Origin: Klebsiella ornithinolytica NBRC 105727 = ATCC 31898
GTDB lineage: Bacteria > Pseudomonadota > Gammaproteobacteria > Enterobacterales > Enterobacteriaceae
Assembly: GCF_001598295.1 (NCBI RefSeq)
Contig: NZ_BCYR01000011.1
Location: 62,001 to 126,000 of the forward strand
Direction: 5' to 3'
DNA length: 64,000 bases
Numbering within the stretch: the first letter of the stretch is position 1; every line of letters begins with the position of its first letter. Positions 54,409-64,000 of this stretch are shown here, piece after piece. The position numbers were made by a program, and so were the translations under genes. The notes under the pieces are model-generated. The model was not told the DNA's origin, made no database searches, and was given only the letters and a program-made list of their open reading frames with translations.

Positions 54409-56514
54409 TCAGGCTGCAGTAATCAGCCAGCAGTTGTGGATCTGACGGTTACGGGCGAAATCCTGAGACAGCGTTTTTTGGGTAATTTCTTGCGCTTTCA
54501 GCCCCAGCTGCGCCAGCCCGTCATGATCCATACGGAAACCGCGTTTGTTATTCGAGAACATAATCGTGCCGCCTTTACGCAGCAGACGTTTGAGATCCGT
54601 CATCAGACGCAGGTGGTCGCGCTGCACGTCGAAGGCATCTTCCATGCGTTTTGAGTTAGAGAACGTCGGCGGATCGATAAAGATCAGATCGAACTGCTCA
54701 TCGCTCTCGCGCAGCCAGCCCAGCACGTCAGCCTGCATCAGGCGATGCGCGCGCCCGGTTAAGCCGTTGAGGCGCAAGTTACGTTCGGCCCATTCGAGAT
54801 AAGTTCGCGACATATCGACGGTGGTCGTTGAACGCGCCCCGCCGAGGCCTGCATGAACGCTGGCGCTGCCGGTGTAGGCGAAAAGGTTGAGGAAGTCTTT
54901 CCCTTTGCTCATCTGGCCCAGCATGCGACGCGCAATACGGTGGTCAAGGAACAGACCGGTATCCAGATAGTCGGTCAGGTTGACCCACAGACGCGCGTTA
55001 TACTCCTGAACCTCGAGGAAATCGCCCTTCTCGGCCATTTTCTGATACTGGTTTTTCCCTTTCTGCCGCTCGCGGGTTTTCAACACCAGCTTATTCGGCG
55101 CAATGCCAAGCACGGAGATCGTTGCGGCGATAATATCGAACAGACGCTGACGCGCTTTATGCGCATCAACCGTTTTCGGCGGCGCATACTCCTGTACCAC
55201 AACCCACTCGCCGTAGCGGTCGATCGCGACGTTATACTCCGGCAGATCGGCATCATACAGCCGGTAACACTCGATCCCTTCCTGACGCGCCCATTTCTCG
55301 TATTTCTTCAGATTTTTGCGCAGGCGGTTAGCGAAATCTTCCGCCAGGGAGACCGCGCCGCTGCCGTCGTTTTCCGCCAGATGGTAATTCTTCTGTACGC
55401 AGTCCAGCGGGCCGTTCTTGGCTTTAAACTGCTTGTCCGCACGCAATTGCAGGCAGCTCAGAAGCTCCGGCGAAGCGCTGAACAGCGACAGATTCCAGCC
55501 GCCAAACTGGGTTTTCATCGTCCGACCAAGCAGGCTATGCAGGGCAATCAGCGCCGGCTCGCTTTCAAGACGTTCGCCGTACGGCGGGTTGCTGATAACG
55601 GTCCCGTACGGGCCTTTTGGCAGCGGATTGCTGAGTTGGGCAACATCTTTCGCTTCAAATGTAATCAGTTCGCCGACGCCCGCGCGACGGGCGTTGCTGC
55701 GCGCGCGTTCAATGACGCGGGCATCGACATCAGAGCCATAGAAACGCGACTCATAGGCCGCCAGCCCTTTACGTGCGCGGGTCTGTGCTTCGGCCTTCAC
55801 CTCTTTCCAGACCGCGTCATCGTGCTGCAGCCAGCCGTTGAAGCCCCAGTGACCGCGATGCAGACCCGGTGCGCGGTCGGTCGCCAGCATAGCGGCTTCA
55901 ATCAGCAGCGTACCGGAGCCGCACATAGGATCGAGCAGCGGCGTTCCCGGAACCCAGCCAGAGCGCATGACGATCGCCGAAGCTAGCGTCTCTTTGATCG
56001 GCGCCATGCCGGTGCCGTCGCGGTAGCCGCGCAGGTGCAGACCTTCGCCGCTGAGATCGAGTGAAATGTGCGCCGTCTCTTTATTCAGCCAGACATTAAT
56101 CCGCAGATCGGGGTTTTCACGATCGACGTTTGGCCGCGGCAGATTTTTACGCGTGAAGCTATCGACGATCGCATCTTTAACCTTTAACGCCCCGTACTGA
56201 CTGTTGCGAATCTCATCGTTCAGCCCGCTAAAATGGACGGCGAAGGTGGCGTCAGGGGTGAAAATCTCCGTCCATGGAATGGCCTGCACACCGAGGTACA
56301 GATCCAGGTCGCTATACACGCTACACTGGCCCAGCGGCAGCATGATGCGCGAAGCCAGTCGGCTCCACATCAGGCTTTGATACAACAGGCGCGTATCCCC
56401 CTGAAAATGGACCCCGCCCTGGACAACCTGGCAGTCCACCGCGCCAAGTGCTTCCAGTTCAGTTTTTAACAGCTCTTCAAGGCCACGAGCCGTACTGGCA
56501 AACAGAGAATTCAT
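54409..56514 (-). CDS. rlmKL: Bifunctional 23S rRNA methyltransferase RlmKL
   Basis: 701 residues: a THUMP domain, the RlmL half (m2G2445; [16 protein letters not shown] and SNPPYGERL), and the RlmK half (m7G2069; [15 protein letters not shown] and [13 protein letters not shown]). The fused form is standard in enterobacteria. The ATG at 56514 starts [20 protein letters not shown] as expected. It precedes uup by 12 bases. Confidence 0.96.
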   Translation of the reverse strand: MNSLFASTARGLEELLKTELEALGAVDCQVVQGGVHFQGDTRLLYQSLMWSRLASRIMLPLGQCSVYSDLDLYLGVQAIPWTEIFTPDATFAVHFSGLNDEIRNSQYGALKVKDAIVDSFTRKNLPRPNVDRENPDLRINVWLNKETAHISLDLSGEGLHLRGYRDGTGMAPIKETLASAIVMRSGWVPGTPLLDPMCGSGTLLIEAAMLATDRAPGLHRGHWGFNGWLQHDDAVWKEVKAEAQTRARKGLAAYESRFYGSDVDARVIERARSNARRAGVGELITFEAKDVAQLSNPLPKGPYGTVISNPPYGERLESEPALIALHSLLGRTMKTQFGGWNLSLFSASPELLSCLQLRADKQFKAKNGPLDCVQKNYHLAENDGSGAVSLAEDFANRLRKNLKKYEKWARQEGIECYRLYDADLPEYNVAIDRYGEWVVVQEYAPPKTVDAHKARQRLFDIIAATISVLGIAPNKLVLKTRERQKGKNQYQKMAEKGDFLEVQEYNARLWVNLTDYLDTGLFLDHRIARRMLGQMSKGKDFLNLFAYTGSASVHAGLGGARSTTTVDMSRTYLEWAERNLRLNGLTGRAHRLMQADVLGWLRESDEQFDLIFIDPPTFSNSKRMEDAFDVQRDHLRLMTDLKRLLRKGGTIMFSNNKRGFRMDHDGLAQLGLKAQEITQKTLSQDFARNRQIHNCWLITAA

Positions 56515-56612
56515 ATCGTCACTTTTACTAAAAGAAAATTGTTGCGCATTATAGCCAATATGCGCCCCATGTCATAAAGTTAAAGGCTTATTTTTAAGCC
56601 CAGAGGCAGCGC

Positions 56613-57722
56613 ATGATAACGCTATCGCGACTTTTTATTCATCCCGTCAAATCCATGCGTGGAATTGGTCTGACGCACGCGTTTGCCGATATCAGCGGCC
56701 TGGCCTTCGATCGCGCCTTTATGGTGACGGAAACCGATGGCACCTTTATTACTGCCCGCCAGTTTCCGCAGATGGTGAAGTTTACGCCATCCCCGCTGCA
56801 CGACGGTATTCATCTGACGGCGGTAGACGGCAGCAGCGCGATAGTGCGCTTCAGCGATTTTTCAGCGCAGGGTGCGCCTACCGAGGTATGGGGGAATCAC
56901 TTCACCGCGCTGATTGCTCCGCCATCGGTCAACCAGTGGCTCAGCGGTTTCTTTAACCGCGATGTTCAGCTCCGCTGGTTAGGCCCTCACCTCACCCGGC
57001 GGGTGAAGCGCCATGATGCCGTCCCACTCACCTTCGCCGATGGTTTCCCCTATCTGCTGGCTAACGAAGCCTCACTGCGCGATCTGCAACAACGCTGTCG
57101 GGCCAGCGTGCGAATGGAGCAGTTTCGCCCTAATCTGGTGGTGACCGGCGCGGCGGCCTGGGAAGAGGATACCTGGAAAGTGATTCGCATTGGTGACGTG
57201 GTTTTTGATGTCGCCAAACCATGTAGCCGCTGCGTGCTGACGACCGTCAGTCCGGAACGGGGGCAAAAGCATCCCTCCGGTGAACCGCTGGCCACGCTGC
57301 AGCAGTTCCGCACCGCGCTGGATAACGGCGATGTCGATTTTGGGCAAAACCTGATTGCCCGCAACAGCGGCGTCGTGCGCGTGGGCGATGAAGTGGAAGT
57401 GCTGACTCGCGGCCCGGCAAAAGCCTACGGCGCAGGCGAGAGCGACGATACGCCGGCGGTTGTCGCACAGCCGGATGCGGTCATTGAAATTGAATGGCAG
57501 GGGCAGCGGTTTAGCGGCAATAATCAGCAGGTATTGCTGGAGCAGCTGGAGCAAAAAGGCATTCGCATCCCCTACTCTTGTCGGGCTGGGATTTGCGGCA
57601 GCTGCCGCATCAGACTGGAAGAAGGCGAGGTCAGCCCGTTGAAGAAAAACGCGGTCGCTGGCGATGGTACGATTCTGTGCTGTAGCTGTATACCGAAAAC
57701 GGCCTTACGGCTGGCGCCTTAG
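56613..57722 (+). CDS. ycbX: MOSC/ferredoxin-domain protein YcbX
   Basis: 369 residues. An N-terminal MOSC beta-barrel and molybdenum-cofactor-binding domain ([28 protein letters not shown] with the cofactor Cys) is fused to a C-terminal plant-type [2Fe-2S] domain ([12 protein letters not shown]). It reduces N-hydroxylated bases such as 6-hydroxylaminopurine with the help of CysJ. Confidence 0.95.
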   Translation: MITLSRLFIHPVKSMRGIGLTHAFADISGLAFDRAFMVTETDGTFITARQFPQMVKFTPSPLHDGIHLTAVDGSSAIVRFSDFSAQGAPTEVWGNHFTALIAPPSVNQWLSGFFNRDVQLRWLGPHLTRRVKRHDAVPLTFADGFPYLLANEASLRDLQQRCRASVRMEQFRPNLVVTGAAAWEEDTWKVIRIGDVVFDVAKPCSRCVLTTVSPERGQKHPSGEPLATLQQFRTALDNGDVDFGQNLIARNSGVVRVGDEVEVLTRGPAKAYGAGESDDTPAVVAQPDAVIEIEWQGQRFSGNNQQVLLEQLEQKGIRIPYSCRAGICGSCRIRLEEGEVSPLKKNAVAGDGTILCCSCIPKTALRLAP

Positions 57723-57728
57723 CGCGTT

Positions 57729-58271
57729 TTAGACCGCCTGACCCAGGCTGTAGCTGGTCATACCCTGCGCCGGTTGCAGCCTGTCATTCATGATTTTAAT
57801 CACATCCCCCAGCTGCATGACTCGCCCGGCGACCGTCACGCCCGGCTGCGCCAACAGACAGAGCGCGGCATTTTCACCCGGTTCAACCACCAGCAGATTA
57901 ACCTGCTGTCCGCTATCGCTGAGCCAGGCGCTGGCGGCATCGCCGGTGGCGGGCTGCCAGGAGACCTCATGCGTTGTGAAGTGCCAGCTTTTTGGCATCT
58001 GCGGTTTCAGGAAGCGAATGGCGACCAGCGCGTTGAGAACTAATTCCGCGCGCTGCTCTTTAGATAACTCGATATCGCGACATTTTTCTTCAAAAGAGAA
58101 ATACAGCGCGGCATCGTCAACACAGAATCCGGAAGGTGAGAAGGCGTCGGGCGTCAACATTCGACGTGCAAACCGCGAACGGAACAACATACCATTGGCC
58201 AAATCGAGCATCATACGATCGTGCTCTTCATCGTAATACCAACGCCAGTTATCGTCAGGTTTAATTCGCAT
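57729..58271 (-). CDS. zapC: Cell division protein ZapC
   Basis: 180 residues from the ATG at 58271 ([19 protein letters not shown]), same length as E. coli ZapC. It bundles FtsZ filaments and stabilises the Z ring. GGGGGA stands before the start. Convergent with ycbX across 6 bases. Confidence 0.95.
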   Translation of the reverse strand: MRIKPDDNWRWYYDEEHDRMMLDLANGMLFRSRFARRMLTPDAFSPSGFCVDDAALYFSFEEKCRDIELSKEQRAELVLNALVAIRFLKPQMPKSWHFTTHEVSWQPATGDAASAWLSDSGQQVNLLVVEPGENAALCLLAQPGVTVAGRVMQLGDVIKIMNDRLQPAQGMTSYSLGQAV

Positions 58272-58438
58272 CGTTCCCCCGTCCTCTTTCCCGTGCATCT
58301 CTTATGCAATAGCATCCTGCAGCAGAATAATTTCCAAAATTAAGAAAAGACTAAAATGTCTAAATAAGCAACAATGAAGGAATATAAAACAACCAGGGCC
58401 GGAAATAAAGCCCTGGGGGGGATCAGAGGGGGAAAAGA

Positions 58439-59449
58439 TTAGATATGGGTAACAATTTCTTTAATCAGCGGAGGGCCTTTAAAAATAAATCCGGAATAAA
58501 TCTGGACAAGGCTGGCACCGGCGGCGATTTTTTCCCGTGCCGCGATCACCGAGTCAATCCCTCCGACTCCGATAATGGGCAAACGACCATTTAATTCTGT
58601 CGCCAGCATACGGATAATTTCCGTACTCTTTAATTGCAACGGACGACCGCTGAGACCACCGGTTTCATCACAGAATTTCATTCCCTGGACCAGCGAACGA
58701 TCGAGGGTAGTATTGGTGGCAATGACGCCATCAATATTATGACGAACTAAACTATCGGCCACCTGGATCAATTCCTCAAGAGAAAGATCCGGCGCGATCT
58801 TCACAGCGACTGGAACATATTTCTGATGCTTTTGCTGCAGCTCAAGCTGCTTATTTTTAATACCAGAGAGTAAATCATCCAGGGCATCGCCGTATTGTAA
58901 GGTGCGCAGGCCCGGGGTATTCGGTGAAGAGATATTAATGGCGATATACCCGGCATACGGATAGACTTTTTCCATACAAATCAGATAATCATCTTTACCC
59001 TGCTCAACCGGCGTATCTTTATTCTTACCGATATTAATACCGAGAATACCGTCAAAATGCGCCTTTTTAACGTTCTCAACCAGGTTATCAACACCGTGGT
59101 TATTAAAGCCCATGCGGTTGATCAAACCTTCGGCATCCACCAGACGGAAGATCCTCGGCTTGTCGTTCCCCGGCTGCGGACGCGGCGTTACGGTACCAAT
59201 TTCAATGGAGCCAAAACCCATGGCGCCGAGCGCATCAATGCACTCGCCGTTCTTGTCCAGCCCAGCGGCCAGACCCAGCGGATTTTTAAACGTGAGACCC
59301 ATGCAGGTGACCGGTTTGGACGGTACCTTCTGACGGACCAGCATTTCCAGCGGCGTACCTGATACACGGCGTAATTGTTGAAAAGTAACTTCATGAGCGC
59401 GCTCAGGATCGAGCTGAAAAAGGGCTTTACGAACGAAGGGGTAGTACAT
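58439..59449 (-). CDS. pyrD: Dihydroorotate dehydrogenase, quinone type
   Basis: 336 residues, class 2 enzyme. It oxidises dihydroorotate to orotate at the inner membrane with FMN and quinone. The N-terminal amphipathic segment [20 protein letters not shown] is the membrane-contact part; [10 protein letters not shown] holds the catalytic Ser; GVGGIDS binds FMN phosphate. AGGAG lies 6 bases before the ATG. Confidence 0.97.
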   Translation of the reverse strand: MYYPFVRKALFQLDPERAHEVTFQQLRRVSGTPLEMLVRQKVPSKPVTCMGLTFKNPLGLAAGLDKNGECIDALGAMGFGSIEIGTVTPRPQPGNDKPRIFRLVDAEGLINRMGFNNHGVDNLVENVKKAHFDGILGINIGKNKDTPVEQGKDDYLICMEKVYPYAGYIAINISSPNTPGLRTLQYGDALDDLLSGIKNKQLELQQKHQKYVPVAVKIAPDLSLEELIQVADSLVRHNIDGVIATNTTLDRSLVQGMKFCDETGGLSGRPLQLKSTEIIRMLATELNGRLPIIGVGGIDSVIAAREKIAAGASLVQIYSGFIFKGPPLIKEIVTHI

Positions 59450-59493
59450 GAACTCTCCTGGATTCCCGGTGTGCAAACCGGGGGCGTATTATG
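59450..59493 (-). promoter_or_regulatory. pyrD promoter and CTP-sensing leader hairpin
   Basis: On the minus strand CATAAT (-10) is followed by a CCCCC start region and arms CCCGGT and ACCGGG shortly before the ribosome site. In E. coli and Salmonella, CTP levels decide whether transcription starts at a C that completes such a hairpin and blocks translation, or at a later G. The layout here allows the same control. Confidence 0.65.
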
Positions 59494-59545
59494 TTCGATC
59501 GACGCCTGAAAGGGAATTGACCTACGACAAAAAATCTCGCATCCA

Positions 59546-59561
59546 ACGCAAACGTTTACTT
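59546..59561 (-). promoter_or_regulatory. PurR box of pyrD
   Basis: ACGCAAACGTTTACTT matches the PurR operator ACGCAAACGTTTGCGT at 13 of 16 positions. pyrD is a known PurR target. Confidence 0.8.
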
Positions 59562-59699
59562 TTCTCCCCGGCGTTATGCAATTTCTGACAAAACTAGGGT
59601 GGAAAAATCATTTAGGGAAATAAATCGGCTCTGTCACACTGCCATTAAATGTTATCAATTATAGATAAATGCAAACATTTGGTTATAAGGAGAGAGAAG

Positions 59700-60275
59700 A
59701 TGCGTGTCATTACACTTGCGGGCAGTCCGCGTTACCCTTCCCGTTCCAGCGCGCTTCTGGAATATGCCAGAGAGACGCTCTCCGCGGCAGATGTTGAAGT
59801 CTGCCACTGGCATCTGCAAAATTTTGCTCCGGAAGACCTGCTGTATGCTCGCTTCGATAACCCGGCATTACATACGCTGAATGAACAGCTGGCAGGCGCC
59901 GACGGGCTTATCATCGCAACCCCGGTCTATAAAGCCTCTTTTTCCGGCGCGCTGAAGACGCTGCTCGACCTGCTCCCGGAACGGGCGCTGGAGGGAAAAA
60001 TCGTCCTGCCTCTGGCGACCGGCGGCACGATCGCCCACATGCTGGCGGTGGATTATGCGCTGAAGCCGGTGCTCAACGCCCTGAAAGCGCAGGAGATTCT
60101 GCACGGAGTGTTTGCCGACGATAGCCAGGTCACCGACTATCAACATAAACCGCAGTTTACCCCTAATCTGCAGGGGCGGCTCGATCTGGCGCTGGAGACC
60201 TTCTGGCAGGCGCTGCATCGCCCGACCAGCCGCGCTCCCGCGCTCAAGACCCTCCGCGGGGTGGAACATGCATAA
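59700..60275 (+). CDS. ssuE: NADPH-dependent FMN reductase SsuE
   Basis: 191 residues. It supplies reduced FMN to SsuD. The flavodoxin-like start [20 protein letters not shown] and the [18 protein letters not shown] segment are diagnostic. AAGGAG precedes the ATG at 59700. First gene of ssuEADCB, divergent from pyrD; in E. coli the operon is activated by Cbl under sulfate limitation. Confidence 0.95.
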   Translation: MRVITLAGSPRYPSRSSALLEYARETLSAADVEVCHWHLQNFAPEDLLYARFDNPALHTLNEQLAGADGLIIATPVYKASFSGALKTLLDLLPERALEGKIVLPLATGGTIAHMLAVDYALKPVLNALKAQEILHGVFADDSQVTDYQHKPQFTPNLQGRLDLALETFWQALHRPTSRAPALKTLRGVEHA

Positions 60276-61230
60276 CCTTTTCAGAACTCTCGCGCTGGGC
60301 GGGTTGCTGACGCTATCGGCCCTGAGCCATGCCGCACAATCCGCGCCGGACGCGCTGCGCATCGGCTACCAAAAAGGCAGCGTCAGTATGGTGCTGGCTA
60401 AAAGCCATCAGCTGCTGGAAAAGCGCTACCCGAACACCAACATCTCCTGGGTAGAATTTCCCGCCGGTCCGCAAATGCTTGAAGCGCTAAACGTCGGCAG
60501 TATCGATCTGGGGAGTACCGGCGATATCCCACCGATTTTCGCCCAGGCCGCCGGAGCCGATCTGGTTTACGTCGGCGCGGAACCGCCGAAGCCAAAAGCG
60601 GAAGTGATTCTGGTTGCGGAAAATAGCCCGATCAAAACCGTCGCTGAACTGAAGGGTCGCAAAGTCGCGTTTCAGAAAGGCTCCAGCTCCCACAACCTGC
60701 TGCTAAGGGCATTGCAGCAGGCGGGACTGAAATTCAGCGATATTCAGCCCGTTTATCTTGCCCCCGCGGACGCCCGCGCGGCGTTTCAACAGGGCAATGT
60801 TGATGCCTGGGCTATCTGGGATCCCTACTATTCAGCCGCTCTGCAACAAGCGAGCGCCCGGGTGCTTAAAGACGGAACCGATCTGAAACAAACCGGCTCT
60901 TTCTATCTGGCTTCGCGCCCCTATGCAGAAAAGAACGGCGCCTTTATTAGCGGCGTGCTCGATACATTCAGCCAGGCGGATGCCCTGACGCTGAGCCAAC
61001 GCCCGCAGAGCATTACCCTGCTGGCAAAAACGATGGGACTCCCTGAAGCGGTGATCGCCAGCTATCTGGATCATCGGCCGCCGACCACCATCACTCCGGT
61101 CAGTAGCGAAACCGCAGCCCGGCAGCAGCAAACCGCCGATCTGTTCTACGAGAATAAGCTGGTGCCGAAAAAAGTCGACATCCGTACCCGCATCTGGCTG
61201 CCCGCAACCGCACAAGGAGCAAAATCATGA
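60268..61230 (+). CDS. ssuA: Alkanesulfonate-binding protein SsuA
   Basis: 320 residues with a signal peptide ending near [23 protein letters not shown] and [20 protein letters not shown] are typical of the sulfonate/nitrate/taurine binding family. Starts 8 bases inside ssuE. Confidence 0.94.
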   Translation: MHNLFRTLALGGLLTLSALSHAAQSAPDALRIGYQKGSVSMVLAKSHQLLEKRYPNTNISWVEFPAGPQMLEALNVGSIDLGSTGDIPPIFAQAAGADLVYVGAEPPKPKAEVILVAENSPIKTVAELKGRKVAFQKGSSSHNLLLRALQQAGLKFSDIQPVYLAPADARAAFQQGNVDAWAIWDPYYSAALQQASARVLKDGTDLKQTGSFYLASRPYAEKNGAFISGVLDTFSQADALTLSQRPQSITLLAKTMGLPEAVIASYLDHRPPTTITPVSSETAARQQQTADLFYENKLVPKKVDIRTRIWLPATAQGAKS

Positions 61231-62372
61231 GTCTGAATATGTTCTGGTTTTTACCGACCCACGGTGATGGTCGCTACCTGGGGACTGAGGAGGGCGCCCG
61301 CCCGGTTGATTACGGCTACCTGCAGCAAATTGCGCAAACCGCGGATCGCCTCGGTTTTACCGGCGTCCTGATCCCGACCGGACGTTCCTGTGAAGATGCG
61401 TGGCTGGTTGCTGCTTCGATGATTCCCGTCACCCAGCGTCTGAAATTTCTTGTCGCCCTGCGCCCGAGCGTGACCTCCCCGACTGTCGCCGCCCGCCAGG
61501 CCGCGACGCTCGACCGCCTGTCTAACGGCCGGGCGTTGTTTAACCTGGTGACCGGCAGCGATCCGCAGGAGCTCGCCGGCGACGGGGTTTTCCTCGACCA
61601 TACCGAACGTTACGAAGCCTCTGCTGAATTTACTCATATCTGGCGCCGCCTGATGGAAGGTGAAACCGTGACCTTCAATGGAAAACATCAGCGGGTACGC
61701 GGCGCGAAGCTGCTATTCCCTCCCCTGCAGCAGCCGCGCCCGCCGCTCTACTTTGGCGGGTCGTCCGACGTGGCGCAGGATCTCGCCGCCGAGCAGGTCG
61801 ATCTCTATCTCACCTGGGGAGAGCCCCCGGAGCAGGTTGCGGAAAAAATCGCCCAGGTGCGTGAAAAAGCCGCCCGCCACGGTCGCACGGTCCGTTTCGG
61901 TATTCGTCTGCATGTGATTGTCCGGGAAACCAATGAAGAGGCCTGGGAAGCGGCCGAAAGCCTCATCTCGCATCTTGATGACGATACCATTGCCCGGGCG
62001 CAGGCCGCCTTTGCCAAAACCGATTCCGTCGGACAGCGGCGGATGGCCGCGTTGCACAACGGTCGGCGCGACAAGCTTGAAATCAGCCCTAACCTGTGGG
62101 CCGGCGTCGGACTGGCACGCGGAGGGGCGGGAACCGCTCTGGTCGGCGATGCGGCTACCGTGGCCGAACGAATCAATGAATATGCGGCGCTGGGTATCGA
62201 TAGCTTCATCTTCTCCGGCTATCCGCATCTTGAAGAGGCTTATCGCGTCGGCGAACTGCTGTTCCCGCTGCTGGATGTCACTATCCCGTCGATTCCGCAA
62301 CCGCAACCTCTGGGTCTGCAGGGCGAGGCGGTGGCAAACGAGTTTATTCCGCGCAAAGTCGCACAAAGCTAA
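61227..62372 (+). CDS. ssuD: FMNH2-dependent alkanesulfonate monooxygenase SsuD
   Basis: 381 residues, bacterial luciferase-like barrel. It cleaves the C-S bond of alkanesulfonates, giving aldehyde and sulfite. [16 protein letters not shown] and [19 protein letters not shown] are hallmarks. Overlaps ssuA by 4 bases. Confidence 0.97.
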   Translation: MSLNMFWFLPTHGDGRYLGTEEGARPVDYGYLQQIAQTADRLGFTGVLIPTGRSCEDAWLVAASMIPVTQRLKFLVALRPSVTSPTVAARQAATLDRLSNGRALFNLVTGSDPQELAGDGVFLDHTERYEASAEFTHIWRRLMEGETVTFNGKHQRVRGAKLLFPPLQQPRPPLYFGGSSDVAQDLAAEQVDLYLTWGEPPEQVAEKIAQVREKAARHGRTVRFGIRLHVIVRETNEEAWEAAESLISHLDDDTIARAQAAFAKTDSVGQRRMAALHNGRRDKLEISPNLWAGVGLARGGAGTALVGDAATVAERINEYAALGIDSFIFSGYPHLEEAYRVGELLFPLLDVTIPSIPQPQPLGLQGEAVANEFIPRKVAQS

Positions 62373-62382
62373 GGAGCACGCC

Positions 62383-63174
62383 ATGGCTACGTCTGCGCAA
62401 AAGCTGCTGCTGCGGGTTGCCCCCTGGCTTCTGCCGGTGGGGACCGTCATCATCTGGCAGCTCGCCTCTTCCGTGGGCTGGTTATCCACCCGCATCCTTC
62501 CCTCTCCGGAGGGGGTGCTCAAGGCCTTCTGGACGCTTTCCGCCAGCGGCGAACTGTGGCAACACCTGGCCATCAGTTCGTGGCGTGCTCTGCTGGGCTT
62601 CGCCATCGGCGGTTCCATCGGGCTGGTGCTGGGCCTGATCAGCGGTCTGTCGCGTTGGGGGGAGCGTCTGCTGGATACCTCGATTCAGATGCTGCGTAAC
62701 GTCCCGCATCTGGCGTTGATTCCGCTGGTTATTTTATGGTTCGGCATTGATGAAAGCGCCAAAATCTTCCTCGTCGCGCTGGGGACCATGTTCCCGATCT
62801 ACATCAATACCTGGCACGGCATCCGCAATATCGATCGCGGGCTGGTGGAAATGGCGCGTAGCTATGGCCTGTCCGGCTTCGCCCTGTTCCGCCATGTGAT
62901 TCTGCCGGGAGCCCTGCCCTCAATAATGGTCGGCATCCGCTTCGCCCTCGGGCTGATGTGGTTAACGCTGATTGTCGCCGAAACCATCTCCGCTAACGCC
63001 GGCATCGGCTATCTGGCGATGAATGCGCGGGAGTTTTTACAAACGGATGTGGTGGTCGTCGCCATTATTCTTTACGCCATTCTTGGCAAACTGGCCGACT
63101 TCAGCGCGCAGCTGCTGGAACGCGTCTGGCTACGCTGGAACCCGGCTTATCATCTTCAGGAGGCCAACGCATGA
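62383..63174 (+). CDS. ssuC: Alkanesulfonate ABC permease SsuC
   Basis: 263 residues, six membrane helices. The EAA loop reads [26 protein letters not shown] precedes the ATG at 62383; the frame is open upstream within ssuD but without a start signal. Confidence 0.95.
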   Translation: MATSAQKLLLRVAPWLLPVGTVIIWQLASSVGWLSTRILPSPEGVLKAFWTLSASGELWQHLAISSWRALLGFAIGGSIGLVLGLISGLSRWGERLLDTSIQMLRNVPHLALIPLVILWFGIDESAKIFLVALGTMFPIYINTWHGIRNIDRGLVEMARSYGLSGFALFRHVILPGALPSIMVGIRFALGLMWLTLIVAETISANAGIGYLAMNAREFLQTDVVVVAIILYAILGKLADFSAQLLERVWLRWNPAYHLQEANA

Positions 63175-63944
63175 CCACTGCCCGTCTGAACCCAGGGATC
63201 CCGCTGTTGCTTAACGGCGTGACCAAACGCTACGGCGAAAATACCATTCTTAACGCACTGGATTTACATATTCCGACCGGGCAGTTTGTCGCGGTGGTCG
63301 GGCGCAGCGGCGGCGGCAAAAGTACCCTGCTGCGTCTGCTGGCCGGGCTCGAAAAACCCAATGGTGGCGAGCTGCTGGCCGGCTCAACGCCGCTGGCGCA
63401 GGTCCAGGAAGACAGTCGCATGATGTTCCAGGACTCGCGGCTGCTGCCGTGGAAAACGGTGATAGACAACGTCGGTCTTGGGCTGAAGGGGCAATGGCGT
63501 GATGCCGCCCTGCAGGCGCTGGCCAGCGTTGGCCTGGAAAACCGCGCCGGCGACTGGCCAGCAGCCCTCTCCGGCGGACAAAAACAGCGCGTTGCGCTGG
63601 CCCGCGCGCTGATTCATCGTCCTCGCCTGCTGCTTCTCGATGAACCGCTGGGCGCGCTGGATGCGTTAACCCGGCTGGAGATGCAGGATCTGATCGTCTC
63701 GCTGTGGGAAGAATACGGTTTTACCGTACTGCTGGTCACACACGATGTGAGTGAGGCGGTGGCCATGGCGGACCGGGTGCTGTTGATTGAAGAAGGGAAA
63801 ATTGGCCTCGATGTCGCCGTCGATATTCCGCGGCCGCGGCGGACCGGATCGGCCAGGCTGGCTGAACTGGAAGCCGAGGTACTGAACCGAGTCATGAAAC
63901 GTGGCAAGAGCGAATCGGCGCCGCGCTTATTGAGCCACGGTTAA
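63171..63944 (+). CDS. ssuB: Alkanesulfonate ABC ATPase SsuB
   Basis: 257 residues. Walker [10 protein letters not shown], signature [15 protein letters not shown], Walker [12 protein letters not shown], switch VTHDVSEA. Overlaps ssuC by 4 bases. Completes the operon; the last 56 bases of the window include a GC-rich inverted repeat (CGCCCCG with CGGGGCG) that may end the transcript. Confidence 0.95.
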   Translation: MTTARLNPGIPLLLNGVTKRYGENTILNALDLHIPTGQFVAVVGRSGGGKSTLLRLLAGLEKPNGGELLAGSTPLAQVQEDSRMMFQDSRLLPWKTVIDNVGLGLKGQWRDAALQALASVGLENRAGDWPAALSGGQKQRVALARALIHRPRLLLLDEPLGALDALTRLEMQDLIVSLWEEYGFTVLLVTHDVSEAVAMADRVLLIEEGKIGLDVAVDIPRPRRTGSARLAELEAEVLNRVMKRGKSESAPRLLSHG

Positions 63945-64000
63945 TCCCGCCCGAAGATCGCCCCGGCGACGCTGCAGCTGTCGGGGCGACGGTCTGAGGT

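Noticed and set aside
54853-55986. 377-codon open frame on the plus strand
   Set aside because: Antisense shadow of rlmKL with no motif and no ribosome site of note.
1-64000. CRISPR arrays, insertion sequences, prophage or rRNA operons
   Set aside because: No regularly spaced direct repeats, transposase motifs, phage structural genes or rRNA sequence were seen while reading.

Overview
The window reads as a chromosomal segment of a Klebsiella species (K. pneumoniae complex or a close relative). The evidence is gene content and order rather than any search. The left end carries the Klebsiella-type hpx purine-catabolism cluster. A kfuABC-type iron transporter follows. The right half (yccA, tusE, yccX, rlmI, hspQ, yccU, mgsA, helD, yccF, yccS, sxy, sulA, ompA, matP, ycbZ, fabA, rmf, pqiCBA, uup, rlmKL, ycbX, zapC, pyrD, ssuEADCB) matches the order of the E. 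coli region around 21-22 minutes.

Layout. 1-11.2 kb: hpx cluster. hpxZ (3' end only), hpxB/puuE, hpxA, hpxS, hpxP, guaD, hpxT, hpxQ, hpxO, hpxR, hpxD and hpxE together give a route guanine/hypoxanthine -> xanthine -> urate -> 5-hydroxyisourate -> OHCU -> allantoin -> allantoate. Several -24/-12 (sigma54) promoter matches, one NtrC-like site and a thrice-repeated palindrome (TTGTATACAA) suggest joint nitrogen and pathway control. 11.2-23.1 kb: accessory stretch. It has a PerC-like small regulator, a four-gene operon with a membrane-anchored DarT-like ADP-ribosyltransferase and a NADAR-like partner, kfuABC with a Fur box, a GNAT acetyltransferase, a small peptidoglycan-hydrolase/membrane protein/lipoprotein cassette, an orphan LuxR-type regulator and a possible broken ORF. 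23.2-28.1 kb: an RND efflux pump, its adaptor, and a TetR regulator with two matching operator-like palindromes.

28.7-30.0 kb: two complete tRNA-Ser(UGA) genes, each with its own promoter and terminator, flank a secreted papain-like peptidase gene that is frameshifted before its Asn-Ser-Trp-Gly motif. 30.1-64 kb: an orphan OppA-like binding protein, then the conserved enterobacterial core. Recognisable control sites there are a LexA box (sulA), the ompA leader, FadR and FabR sites (fabA), and a PurR box plus leader hairpin (pyrD). The small rmf gene is present although masked by a longer open frame. The window ends just past ssuB.

Best candidate for an under-described system: the DarT-like/NADAR-like operon at 11963-14324, because its toxin-like protein has an N-terminal transmembrane segment and two unrecognised small proteins are translationally linked to it. 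Second: the tRNA-Ser duplication around the peptidase gene. Third: the peptidoglycan hydrolase cassette at 19493-21390. All functional statements rest on reading motifs and family memory; no similarity search was run.
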